Positions 12,593 to 24,276 of a stretch of 64,000 nucleotides of DNA are shown one piece after another. The notes beneath the pieces are model-generated. The model ran no database searches, had not been told where the DNA came from, and was given only the letters and a program-made list of their open reading frames with translations. The position numbers and the translations under genes were made by a program. Location: positions 94,823,319-94,887,318 of the forward strand of contig CP136066.1 of the NCBI GenBank assembly GCA_032622095.1. Direction: 5' to 3'. The stretch is from Siphonodentalium dalli. Lineage: Eukaryota; Mollusca; Scaphopoda; Gadilida; Siphonodentaliidae. Position 1 is the first letter of the stretch; the number at the start of each line of letters is the position of its first letter.

Positions 12593-12811
12593 TTAAACGC
12601 TCTTTATTTGGTATATGTAATCGGTTTCTGATGATTGCGCAACGGGTTTCCCACAGAAATCCCGCCAAATGGCACGTAAACGAACATCGTTTGGAAATGA
12701 ATACAGCATTATACCTAACTGAGAGTCACTAGACCGACCACAGCCGAAAACACTGCATTTATATGGCAATGTTACGAATGAATGATTGTAAATACGGGAC
12801 ACTCGGGGCAT
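12593..12811 (-). pseudogene. THAP-type zinc-finger N-terminal fragment
   Basis: The minus-strand ORF of 72 codons reads YKCSVFGCGRSS, GIMLYSFPND and LRAIWRDFCGK. C-x4-C, the FP after a hydrophobic pair and the Trp about ten residues later are hallmarks of the THAP domain, which binds DNA through a C2CH zinc. The final C-x2-H is missing, either because it lies on another exon or because the copy is broken. THAP domains occur in host transcription factors and in P-element and Kolobok transposases. No neighbouring exon is recognised. Confidence 0.5.
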
Positions 12812-14088
12812 ATATACGGAAAATTAAAACAACATCGTGAACACGCGCCCGAATAGAGTTCACATGCCTGCTCATGTTTTTATAAGCTTTATTTTTGACA
12901 CGAAAGTGTTACCTACCCCGCTCAATCGGCCTTCTATAGTTTTTTTGTCAAAACAATAACTTTCCAAACAGTGCTTAAGACAAATCACAAGTGAATATAA
13001 CTCACCGCGCGATGACAATTAACCATGTGTACACAATGCTATTGATATGCCCCGCAGTAATTCCATCACGCTCACGAGCTGATGTCTATTCCGGATTTTC
13101 CATCGTCATATAGGTAGACACAAATAACTCCGATTCCGTGTTTTTAATTAGTTTACCTCGCTTGACGTCATGCGAGGTTTTGCGACGGAGATAGCCGACA
13201 ACCGGTGGCGGTATTATTTATTTATTTCTCGGCTTAATTATTACGCGATTTTTATGGGACTTGGATTATTGTGATCACAATAGGGGTGGCTTTCCGATAG
13301 AGTTTTGTTGTTTCATGAGCACTGTAATCCCTTAAACATCATGCTTACATAAAGACCTACTAAATTTTACCTAAACAAGAGTCTGATTGTGTTATAGAAG
13401 GCAGCATAATGCTACTGGCTAATCACACACAAATGGTATAAACGCTCTTTATTATTTCCAAATAAGGAATTGAGCAACAAAGAACGCTCTTTATGTTTAC
13501 CATCATAATATAAAGAAACACCAGGAAAGTAACTTTTTTATGCTTTGTTTACATAACAGTCGGCAAATTTACGACTATAACATAATGTTTATGAGATATT
13601 TCTCATTTGTATATTAACAAAGTCTGTCTATATTTGAATATTATTTCGTTTGTAGCGGTGGAAATATGTTCACATGATACCCACCAAGGCCTTCATACCT
13701 TTAAGGTATACTACAACTGTTTTTCTTTTCAATAGCAGAATACAGAATGCTATTAAGAAGTGACACAAAACACAGAACATTTGTTTTAATTATAAGTATT
13801 AAGAAGTGAGAGATATGTGAGTCAAGGAAACCAGTAACGAAAGGCAATATTAACATGATTTGTCAGAGAATAATTGTTTACGTTCCAATGAATATGTACT
13901 GGAAACAAACTGTCTGTACCAGACTTTCATAAACACAAATTATGTATTAATGATCATTAATGGTGTAGCGACATATTTCGTTCTTTAATGTCTCAAATGA
14001 AAGTGTCAATGACACTGTAGCTCAACTTTGAGAAGAAGTTAAATTTGTGTGATGAGCAATGAATGGAAAGATTTAGAATTGAATTTGG
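12812..14088. other. No recognised gene; more AACGCTCTTTAT motifs
   Basis: Two further copies of the motif lie at 13441 and 13482, about 40 bp apart. No coding region or RNA gene is recognised. Confidence 0.5.
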
Positions 14089-15360
14089 AAATCCAAGATG
14101 GCCGCTGGCAGCCATGTTTTTTTGTCGGAATGTCCCCAAAATGACTCATTCTCATCTACATTCCAATTTCAACAGCCATGAAAAAATTCATGATGATCAG
14201 ACTAAAGGTACGACCTGTAGCCCGTGCTAAATGATTTAGTCATACAAAGAGTAAAATCCAAGATGGCTGCTGGCAGCCATGTTTTTTGGCCGAATGACCC
14301 CAAAATGACTCGTTCCCATCTACATGTCATTATTAACATTCTTGACAAATTTTATGATGATCAGACTAAAAGTACGACCTGTAGCCTGTGATAAAGAATT
14401 TAGTCATACAAAGATTAAAATCCAAGATGGCTGCTGGCGGCCATGTTTTTGGGTCAAATGATCCCAAAATGACTCGTTCCCATCTACATGTCATTATTAA
14501 CATTCTTGACAAATTTTATGATGATCAGACTGAAAGTACGACCTGTAGCCCGTGCTAAAGAATTTAGTCATACAAAGAGTAAAATCCAAGATGGCTGCTG
14601 GCGGCCATGTTTTTGGGTCAAATCATCCCAAAATGACTCGTTCCCATCTGCATGTCATTATTAACATTCTTGACAATTTTTAAGATGATCAGACTGAAAG
14701 TACGACCTGTAGCCCGTGCTAAAGAATTTAGTCATACAAAGAGTAAAATAAAATCCAAGATGGCTGCTGGCGGCCATGTTTTTTGGCCGAATAACCCCAA
14801 AATTACTCGTTCCCATCTACATGTCAATATTATCATCCATGACAAATTTCATGATGATCAGACAAACAGTACGACCTGTGGCCCGTGCTAATGGATTAAA
14901 TTTTGAAATCCAAGATGGCCACTGGCGGCCATGTTTTTTGTCCGAATGACCCCAAAATGACTCGTTCCCATCTACATTCCAATTTTAACAGCCATGACAA
15001 ATTTTATGATGATCAGACTAAAGTTAAGACCTGTAGCCCGTGCTAAAGATTTAGTCATATAAAGACTAAAATCCAAAATGGCTGCTGCGGCCATGTTTTT
15101 TGGCCGAATGACCCCAAAAGGACTCGTTCCCATCTACATGTCATTATTAACATTCTTGACAAATTTCATGATGATCAGACAAACATTACGAACTGTAGCC
15201 CGTGCTAATGGATTGAATTTTGAAATCCAAGATGGCCACTGGCGGCCATGTTTTTTTTCCGAATGATCCCAAAATTAATAATCTGGTCTAAATGTTGATG
15301 TCAACAGCTATGACAAATTTCATAATGATCCGACCAAAGGTACGACCTGTAGCCTGCATT
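14089..15360. repeat. Satellite of eight units, about 160 bp each
   Basis: AAATCCAAGATGGC-GCTGGC recurs at 14089, 14254, 14418, 14582, 14750, 14906, 15069 and 15222 (periods 153-168). Each unit continues GGCCATGTTTTTTGGCCGAA, CGTTCCCATCTACATG and GATGATCAGAC. Single units lie at 9035-9140 and 21292-21400 in the segmental duplicates. No protein is predicted. Confidence 0.9.
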
Positions 15361-15460
15361 GTTGACGCCTTACGTACACACATACACACGGACGACAAAG
15401 CCATGGCAATAGCTCAAACTTTACAATTTAACGACATTTTCGGTCTTTAACAGTTTAATA

Positions 15461-15755
15461 GGGGCCCCCGGTGGTCCAGTCGGTAGAGTGCCAGGTGTAT
15501 TACGTCGTCTCAGGCCGTCCAGCGCTGACGAAGCTGGTTCTAACCCCACCATAGGGAGGGTGACCGGAATCGTGTATCTGGGCAAGTTTGTCAATTGCTT
15601 TCCGGGGGTCCATGGTTTCTACACGCAGTGGAACAACTTCCCGGTGAAATTGAGCCTCTGCGTGGTCTTTCCTCCACCCGTAAAATTGACAACGTTGTGT
15701 GTGGCCTAGCGGCTAGAATGACGATAAACCCTAATAAACAACAGCAACAACAATT
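15461..15755 (+). mobile_element. tRNA-derived SINE
   Basis: A tRNA-like head GGGCCCCCGGTGGTCCAGTC has an A-box-like TGGTCCAGTCGG (15472-15483) and a B box GGTTCTAACCC (15536-15546), spaced as in a tRNA promoter. The body is about 200 bp and the tail reads ATAAACCCTAATAAACAA then CAACAACAA. AGTTTAATA before and AGTTTAATG after look like the target duplication. It would be transcribed by RNA polymerase III and copied by a partner LINE. Confidence 0.85.
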
Positions 15756-15945
15756 AATAGTTTAATGACATTTTTCGGTCTTTATAATATCTCAAGATAT
15801 AGGCGGTATTTGGATCTCTAGTTTAACGACATTTTTCGGTCTTTATAGTTTAACGACATTTTTCGGTCTTTAATATCTCAAGATAGAGGGGCCCTTAGGG
15901 GGTATTTGGATCTCTAGTTTAACGACATTTTTCGGTCTTTGATAG
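15756..15945 (+). repeat. Short direct repeats TTTAACGACATTTTTCGGTC
   Basis: Four copies at about 15761, 15822, 15849 and 15919, and one more before the SINE at 15427. Between some copies lies ATCTCAAGATAGAGG and GGTATTTGGATCTCTAG. Confidence 0.75.
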
Positions 15946-16687
15946 CAAAATGGAAGAAGTACATATTTGGAAGATGTGGTGGCCCTAAAAAGGAAAGTTG
16001 TTTGGTGGTCTTGAAATGCAGTTTTTCTTAACAGTCTTCCTTGATTAAAGTGATGTGAAACACTCCGGCAGACACCGGGCAGAGTGATCAAATAAATAGA
16101 AATTAAGAATAATCTTTCTCAAAGTAGTTATTTGTTACGAATATTAATCCAAATGGATGTTACACAACGTCATTCTTATATATTAGTTAAATGCAATGAC
16201 TCTCGATGGCAAAATGATTTTTGTTTAATTACAGCCGATAGTTGCGCCCCGAATCGAGATGTAAATATTTACAATTTGGAGTAGTTCAGACGATGTTCTA
16301 TATGAAGTGGTGTGGTAGATCTTTTTGGAAATTTTCAGTGATGTTAGTAGAATGATAACATTCCCCACGTTGGAAAAGTGCCTGAGCACTAACTTATCAA
16401 TTTCTCGCTCCCGACAAATTCCATAATATGTCTTTAAACATATATATAAATCTCCGAAAAAAAAAATTCTAAAGCATTAAACGATTTGCTATATTTCCAC
16501 TAGGGCATATATTTCATCTGATTTTGCGAGAATCCATATATACTTTTTCATGAGAATCAAGGGTAATTTGCGAGAATCTAGATTTGGATTCTCGCCGAAA
16601 TATAAGCCCAGATTTCACTCTGAAGTGTGCCTAAATGGCATAAATTGTACCTTGGTTCCCATGTTCGCTATAAACTAGCTTGAAATT
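15946..16687. other. No recognised feature
   Basis: AT-rich sequence between the short direct repeats and the second segmental duplicate. The ORF on the minus strand near 15870-16091 lacks family resemblance. Confidence 0.5.
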
Positions 16688-16987
16688 CGTAGTTTGCCAG
16701 TTTAAAGAAATAGTCCCAAAATAAATAAGACCCTTCGGCGTATTTAATGGCGTATATTTAATGACATCACTTTTCAAACTCTTCGTTCATTATAGTTTGT
16801 TGGAAAAATATTGGAAGCCGTAGCATTTTGAGACGTAGCGTACGGAATGTAAACAGACGACAAACCGGAAGTCAAAGATCACCTGTCACTATTTCCTGTT
16901 AACGTTTCTTATAACAATTTATAGAATGGGTTTATTGAATGGAATAATGGTATGATCATGTAATAAACGCAATTACCAAATTGTTAA

Positions 16988-17403
16988 AGGTACTCAATCC
17001 GATCAGACGCTCCTAAATTTTTATTTCTTTGGCTTCGGGGGTTACCAAATGTCTGATTCGAGTCGAGGAACCTACCCATCAAAGCTTAGATTGATCAGAT
17101 ATCGATTTTTGAAGTTTGTTATTTCAATTGTTTGTGGACCAGAAATACGAGGTCAAAGATGGATAACTCTAAAATCAAGTGGTAATAATAACCACTTGAT
17201 TTTAGGGTTATCCATCTTTATCTGCAAGACCGTCCGTTTGAACACGTGTTTCTGGCCCACACACAATTGAATAATAACGTCAAAAATCGATATCTGATCA
17301 CTCTGAGCTTTGACGGGTAGGTTCCTCGACTCGAATCAAATATCTTTTACCCCCGAAGCCAAAGTAATAGTAATTTAGGAGCGTCTGATCGGATTGAGTA
17401 CCT
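16988..17403. mobile_element. 416-bp TTAA-flanked fold-back element (copy 2)
   Basis: Same element inside the second segmental duplicate, with a few substitutions. The right TTAA is at 17404-17407. Confidence 0.8.
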
Positions 17404-19256
17404 TTAAGAGGAACTTATTTTTAGGTGTTTACCACGAGCTACACGGGAATCTCCGAGGAGTATGGCGTCATAATTGTGTATCCAATGGTCGGGAGATGAC
17501 ACTGACTTTTTATTATATTTTCATCAACTTGATACGTCAAACTATAAAAAACATTCCCATTCCCAGAAGGAACGTGATATCCTACTCTTATGATGTTATC
17601 CTATACTCACAACACTGCGCCATCATGCCATGGCGTCAACTTTTGCGTAATTCGGTATCCTTGTGCGTTATTTTAACAGAAATGTCTTGTAATTTTGTAG
17701 ACTTAAACACGTATATTAGGTCTAACAGTATGTTTAATTGTGGTCTGGGTCGTAACAAAATGGTACAGCATATATAATAAACACAACAGTCACTTTTTTG
17801 AGTAGCGTACCGGTACTGGTTTTCTCCTCCCGTGAGATGCGAGGATTATTTTCACTCGGCTAGCACCTCGTAGAAATAATCCTCCGCATCTCACTCGAGG
17901 AGAAAAACTGTACGCTACTCAGAACAGTTAACTATTGTCTATGAACTTGGTCGCACGTTTTGCCAAATTTCCTGGTATTTTAAATTGGATTTTCTCAAAA
18001 TCTGTCACGAATTGTTTCGTGAAATTTGGTACGAGCGATTATTGTGACACAATATTTAAGAACCATCGACCCACTGGATATTATATCATCATTTACTTTA
18101 CTTTAATGGCATGAAAATATTTAAAATTTCACTGCTTTCCGGAAATGAGTACTTCTGTAAAATAGATTTCTTTTTTCAAAAGTACAGTTCATATATCCAT
18201 CTGAAGATCATGGGGATACTTAATTCTTGATTAATGAAATTGAATGATTATTTTCAAGTAGAAAGCCAACTACCCATCAATACATTTCTATATTTGAGAA
18301 TGATCATGTCATGCATGTTGATCAATGAAACATTGGGCTGCATGCATGAGGTGAGTTCTGGGTCATGTGTTCACAACCAAGTTAAAGCTGACCATTCTTA
18401 AAACTATGGCCTAATTCCAGTTGATTACTCCCTGCTTGAGTGGAATAACAACATTTATTTTGATTGGGCTGGAATATTTGTGACTGCTTTAGTCTTCATT
18501 ATGATATATGGGGGTATGATGCTATATTAGAATCCCGGACATACCTCGTTATCAGTTGTGACACACCACTCATAACAGGACTATTCCTTGTGTTGCACGG
18601 GCTGAACAAGAACTCTCGTGTGTAGCCGTTCGGTCGAATCGGAACACCATGGCTGACAAATTCATATTTCCGCGATAGTGGTTCACAATGTGTAAGCTTG
18701 TACTCGAGGATTTCCTGATTCCGAGTAATCATAATGTTGAGTTAGATCTTTAATTGCATAATATACAGGGTAACCGGACATTTCCCCACCGGACATTTAC
18801 CCACTTTCAAAAGCGGACATTTCCCCACCCGGACATTTACCCACCGGACATTTCCCCACCCGACAAACATGAAAGCGTGTTTTGACAAACATGAAAGCGT
18901 GTTTTGACAAACATGAAAGAGTGTTTTTGACGATATAGTTTGGGACATCAACGCAGTTGAAACAATAATGTGACAATTATGATCACAGTATGAATTCTAG
19001 CGAGTGAAACCCTTAGCAAAGGTATCATGGAATCATATCTTCAATCATGGAACTGATTAAGAACAATCGTGCATGGTGCTGACAAATTATGTTTCGACGG
19101 TCATGCTTATACCAAAAAGAAAGTCAACAAATCAGATGGGAGTGTTCACAGCGACGAACTCTCTCACGTGGAAGGGGTCTATATGCTAAACGCTCATGTC
19201 TCGTTGGGTGATCGCGAACCGATTAGCACATGGTTCATGCACTCACGAGTGTTTAA

Positions 19257-20816
19257 GGGGATGGTAAAGTCTGGTCAAGATGGCCACCGCGGATTGCACC
19301 CTACCTCCAGATGATTAATAATTACTCACCGGCCATAGAATGGATAAACTTCATATTTTTCACACATAATAATCAATAATAAACAAAGATCTTGTCATTA
19401 GTAGAGAAATTATAGCTGTTAGAATTTACTCGCGGTAGAGTGGCAAAAAATCATGTCCCCAAACGGCGTTTCTCCAGTTCCAATGGTTAACTTTTTGTAC
19501 AAACTGAACAGTCAAAATGGTCCTATAAGAATCTGGTTAGAGACAAGGAGACATCATTTTGAGGAAAAACAAGAACTTTCCCAAATACCCTGCCTGTGAA
19601 AATAGTACTGTCATCCTGAATAATGGCAAAATGTCCTCCATTTGCATTGTTTACATTCTTAGGAACTATTTTTCTTGGTATGGGAGACCATAATATCCTA
19701 ACATTATTTTGCGATAGCCGATACACAAGCCATGGGGGCGGGGCGGCCATGATTACAAACAAACCCATCCGTCAATACTAGAATACGATTACGAATGGAA
19801 ATCGATCAGTATAGACAATCGCGCATGGGATCAAGCTTTTGATTATGCCCATCAATAGATATGGGTTATAAGCAATATGATGGTACCTGATAACCGTCAA
19901 TTTCTCGATTAATTTACATTCAAATGTTATTAAACGTATTTTTCTCCACAATGTTGTTTATCCCAGTGCACCAAAATAGAATTGACCGGAAGTGAACTCG
20001 CACAAGGAGTCCGTCGTAAAATATGACATATTTCGTCGGAATACGGTACTTTCCTATTCATAAATATGTTTTTATATAGGCTATTTGATTTTAGAATAAT
20101 ACAATATTCTGAAACATGTAAGTTTTCTATTTATGTGATTTGCGTACTAATACGACATCTTGTAATCTCGCTTTCGACTATAGACTGGTAATTCTAAAAA
20201 TAAAATATCAACATTTCCATCTGTAAACAGCACAAAACTTCATAAATCGTGGGTAATCAAGCAACTAAATTAATTCCAAATACTTAAATAAACTGAAAGC
20301 ATCGATTTCATATCATAAACTTGCCCGATTGCAGGATCGGATTGCTTTTCTGGTCGATTTTCATGTACCTTCCGCGAATTAAAAAATGACAACAACGTCA
20401 TGAACATGTGTTTACAATTGAAATATGGCGACTGGCTCCCAAGAAAAACTGACACGTTTTAGCGGACGTTTTGCAAACGATACAGTGAACATTAATCTAA
20501 AGCATAGCTCCTTGGCTCTTAACGGTATGTCACTTATCATAATGGGCTGCCTAATGATACTGTTGAAGTTATAGTTTTTCACATTTGAATGCCAAAACAA
20601 TGACATAATATTGCAGATATACTCTGTTTCAAAGTCATTTTTCTGGTACAAAAAGCTTTTTAGCTCACATCTATTCGTGGCACCTCCTTTAACGATATAT
20701 GCTCTATATATTATCTCTATGTTGTTATATCTATTTCTGTCTGCTTTTATGTGAAAAATACCAATTTTGTCAGCCCGTTTCCAGACATTTTTTATGAAAC
20801 AGACTTTGCCATCCCC
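19257..20816. mobile_element. 1560-bp TTAA-flanked element, present only in duplicate 2
   Basis: TTAA at 19253-19256 and 20817-20820 flanks GGGGATGGTAAAGTCTG and CAGACTTTGCCATCCCC. The first duplicate has the empty site GAGTGATTAACAATC at about 8562. The G-rich 5' end and TTAA target fit Kolobok-like elements. No transposase is seen. A 57-codon plus-strand frame at 20425 (MATGSQEKLTRF...) ends at AACG|GTATGT and could be a captured first exon; a minus-strand ORF of 81 codons lies at 19523-19768. Confidence 0.85.
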
Positions 20817-21056
20817 TTAACAATCATCAAAGGGATAATGGAGTCTGATATAGGCCAATATCAATATAGAGTATATTATAGCCTATTAAAAGGGGCACTT
20901 GCATGACTCTGGGGAACTTTTGCATCAATAACCCATTCAGCATAATCATTCCAACATGGTAAATAAGTAAAGTAGCTGTCTTGTTGATAGATATAGAGTT
21001 ATGTATCTTTTATCTGAGATGAGAATAATCACGTTGTATTTTATTCCACTTTATAC

Positions 21057-22358
21057 GGGGGGGGGGGGGGGTGAAAAAAAATTCCGGCACGTATGCCGGG
21101 GTGGGTGGGTGGTCAAAGCCACCAACAAGCAATTTTTTCTGCAACTAAAAAAAAAAATTCCTGCTTGCTTTTTTAGTGTTTTGGCAATGAGTTGGGCTTC
21201 TTCAAAACCACTTTGAATGAGAGACATAATATAATTATAACTGGTAAACTGACTGCAGGCAGTTATCGTGTTGTATTTTGTTGCAAATTTTGAAATCCAA
21301 GATGGCTGCTGGCAGCCATGTTTTTTTGGCCGAATGACCTCAAAATGACTCATTCCTATTTACATGTCCAAGTTAACATCCATGATAAATAGTATGCACA
21401 GAAATTCATATACAGCCAGTGAAGTATCCAGCGATTTTTGGGGAGCTGATGGTGGGGGGGGGGGGCTCCCCCTGGATTAAAAAAAAAATCCAATGCACCA
21501 ATGCATTGAGAGCTAATCTAGAGCTCTTGGAGTCAGTATTTTGAATTTTCCTGAGTGTTCACTTTGATCAAGTTTCTGAAGCATAACTTTGAATTTTTTT
21601 TTATATATGTATGGATTGGAAATGCTTATAAGTTATTGTCAGATATCTTTTTGTCCAATGGATTATGCTTATCCTGCTTGAAATGAGACGATTATCACTG
21701 TAATTCATATAATAGGCTATTTTCTAAAATTCAAGTGAGAGACACATTCATAATATACTAGTAGTACAGAAATAATGTCTATTAAGTTACATGTAGTAAT
21801 TACTAGTAGTACTAATATCTATGTTAATTATTCATTTGGTATTATGAGATCCCACATGATAACCAGGTTTACTTGATCAAATTGTCACTGTTCCTCTACT
21901 GTATTGTGTAATTTCACTTGAAGTTGTTTGAAATACTGAAGTCTGAAGGGTTCACAGATGAAAGCTAGATAAAGCCAAACATACTTTACAGTAATATTCC
22001 AACTGTTAAACTTAAGTTAAATCTTTTTGTAAACTTACATGTCTTACATCAATATATATAAATATATATATATATACATATATATTGTTATGATATGAAT
22101 TGGGACCTGAATTAAAAAAAACCGGTAAACGGTATGAAAAACGGCCTTGATATATCCCTGACAGCTGTTTACAGTGAATTTCCCCCCGCAAATCTCTGTG
22201 TTAGTGTTAAAGGGGGGTGGGTGTCAAAAAAATGGTCGGAAAAAACTGCCGATAACGGAAAAAAAATTGGCGGTGGGGGTGGGTGGGTACAAAAAATGAT
22301 CGAAAGGGAAAAAATGCCATACGTGCTGAAAAAAAATTCCGACACCCCCCCCCCCCTG
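21057..22358. mobile_element. hAT-like G-tract element (copy 2)
   Basis: Duplicate of 8804-10088 with the same CTTTATAC octamers at 21049-21056 and 22359-22366. Its right end reads CCCCCTG, the usual hAT terminus, which supports that family for the first copy too. Confidence 0.75.
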
Positions 22359-23063
22359 CTTTATACAATCAATCTAGTCAGTCCTAAAGGTTATATGAGG
22401 CCATAAATACAACGTGATTATTCTCATCTCTGATACAAGATACATAACTCAATATCTATAAACATGACAGTAGCAGTGTGTAAATCGGTTACACACTTCA
22501 GTGCATGTTGTCCAACAAGAGGAATAAGCTGTATATCTCGCTGCTTACCAACACCCCCCCCCCGCTCGACCCAGGTTGTCCCTCTTGGCGAACAACCTGC
22601 ACACAAGTATGTATCCACAACTTACACTGGCGTACGTGGACAAATTAGTCGGTGGATGCGTGGTTGTGGCTACTGGCTGCAGAGAAACAACATGCATATT
22701 TTATATAAAACATCCATATTTAATATATCACAAATCTGATGTATCACATATATTATTATCTCAATATATACATTAAAACATAACAACATAAACTTACACA
22801 TATATTATGAAACGACAGAACGTTACACGCAGCTGCCTTCTGTGGAATGACAAAATGAAAGAGGTTTCATCATATATCCAATACAATGAATGCTATGCTA
22901 TCAAATGAGGTAGCCTGCGTGATGAAATGTAAAATCTACATTTTATTTCGTAAACTGCAACACTTTCCTATATGTCACATAATTACTAATTCCAGCATGT
23001 GAAGGATAACAAGTAAATGAAGAAATAAACACACCAAACAGCATAAAGTCAATATGTCAGTTT

Positions 23064-23325
23064 TAAAGGGGGACTTTGCACTAAATCCGGCCATTTATGG
23101 GACCATTTCCTTTTATACTCAACAAAATATAATTATGCAACAAATGAATGAATATGAGCCATGAATTAATGCAAAATACACTCATGCGCTCTATGAACGA
23201 TAAAATCAACATGGTAATTATAATGAAAATGAGTTTGTTCTTGCATATAGTTTGTTGAGTTTCAAAGGTGATATATAGTCCCATTAATGGCCGGATTTTG
23301 TGTACAGCCCCCCCCCCCCCGCCCT
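23064..23325. mobile_element. Small inverted-repeat element
   Basis: Left AAATCCGGCCATTTATGGGAC and right GTCCCATTAATGGCCGGATTT are inverted; the outer ends are AAAGGGGG and a C tract. It is non-coding. A second pair of inverted ends (CCAGGTTCAGCCACACGT at 23419 and its inverse near 23895) bounds a separate segment of about 480 bp to the right. Confidence 0.6.
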
Positions 23326-24276
23326 TGAAAAGTCATAACATGATTGTGCACATAAAACGTGAGTTTTGTCAACGCAATCAAATTCAATTGACGTTAATGC
23401 CACTAAATAAGACAATAGCCAGGTTCAGCCACACGTACGTGTACTTTGTAACGTGTGTTGTCACTGCCAACGAAAATCAACTGACTCACGTGACCATTCC
23501 ATCTACACGTAACAGTTTTCTGTCAGCCGTGTAATCTTATGAAACGTGTAGCAAAGAGGAATACTCAAATCTTCTGATAAGATCTTCAGTAGTGAGAACC
23601 CAACGCTATTCAGTCAGTGGGAAACTATATGGGATAATAGAATGTTTCCGCGCGGAATGGTTATGTTTCGACTGAAGCCAATTAAGCATATCAGTGGTTG
23701 CGCTGTGGACATGTCGCTTGTCACTATCACCGGATTATTGTTTACACGTTCTGCTACAAGTTGGGTCGATATCTCAAAACGTGTATCTTTGGCGCCATAA
23801 AACACATGACTTATCTTGTCAAATGCATATACATAGCAATAACATGCACATAGTAGCATACGCTACAAGTTACACGTGTAGAGTGGCTGAACCAGGTTAA
23901 TGTATGAATATATCAGTTTTCCGCAATGAAATTAAGCAAGAATATTGTTGGTGCAGCTACATCATGTGTATACACTTGATAATAATAAAGTGAGTAGATG
24001 GGCGCGAAGCGCCCGGGATGGTCGAAAAGATCGAGTGATCTTCTTCTTCACCCCACTTGATTTGACCGGTATGGGGATATAATAGGTCTGACAGGACAGT
24101 CACTTCTATTCTACTGACTCCAGTCGCCATGTAAGACACCTTTACCGTAAGAAGAAACTGAATGGTTAGTTCACGCAAACGTGATCCGCGTTGCATGGAG
24201 ATCTTGACTTTCATATTTCACGTTCTATAATCGTGATTCTGCAGACTAGAACACCAAACGTCTATGTTATTTCTGC

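Larger units (their letters stand above)
16688..22530. repeat. Segmental duplication, copy 2, enlarged by an insertion
   Basis: Copy of 5999-10258. The offset changes from 10689 to about 12253 at 19257 because of a 1560-bp element plus its TTAA duplication. Small differences occur in homopolymers and the hAT-like G tracts. Homology stops near 22526, where this copy continues CTGTATATCTCG. Confidence 0.9.

Noticed and set aside
15461-15560. Functional tRNA gene
   Set aside because: A and B boxes are present, but the cloverleaf and acceptor stem are not formed and a SINE body and tail follow.
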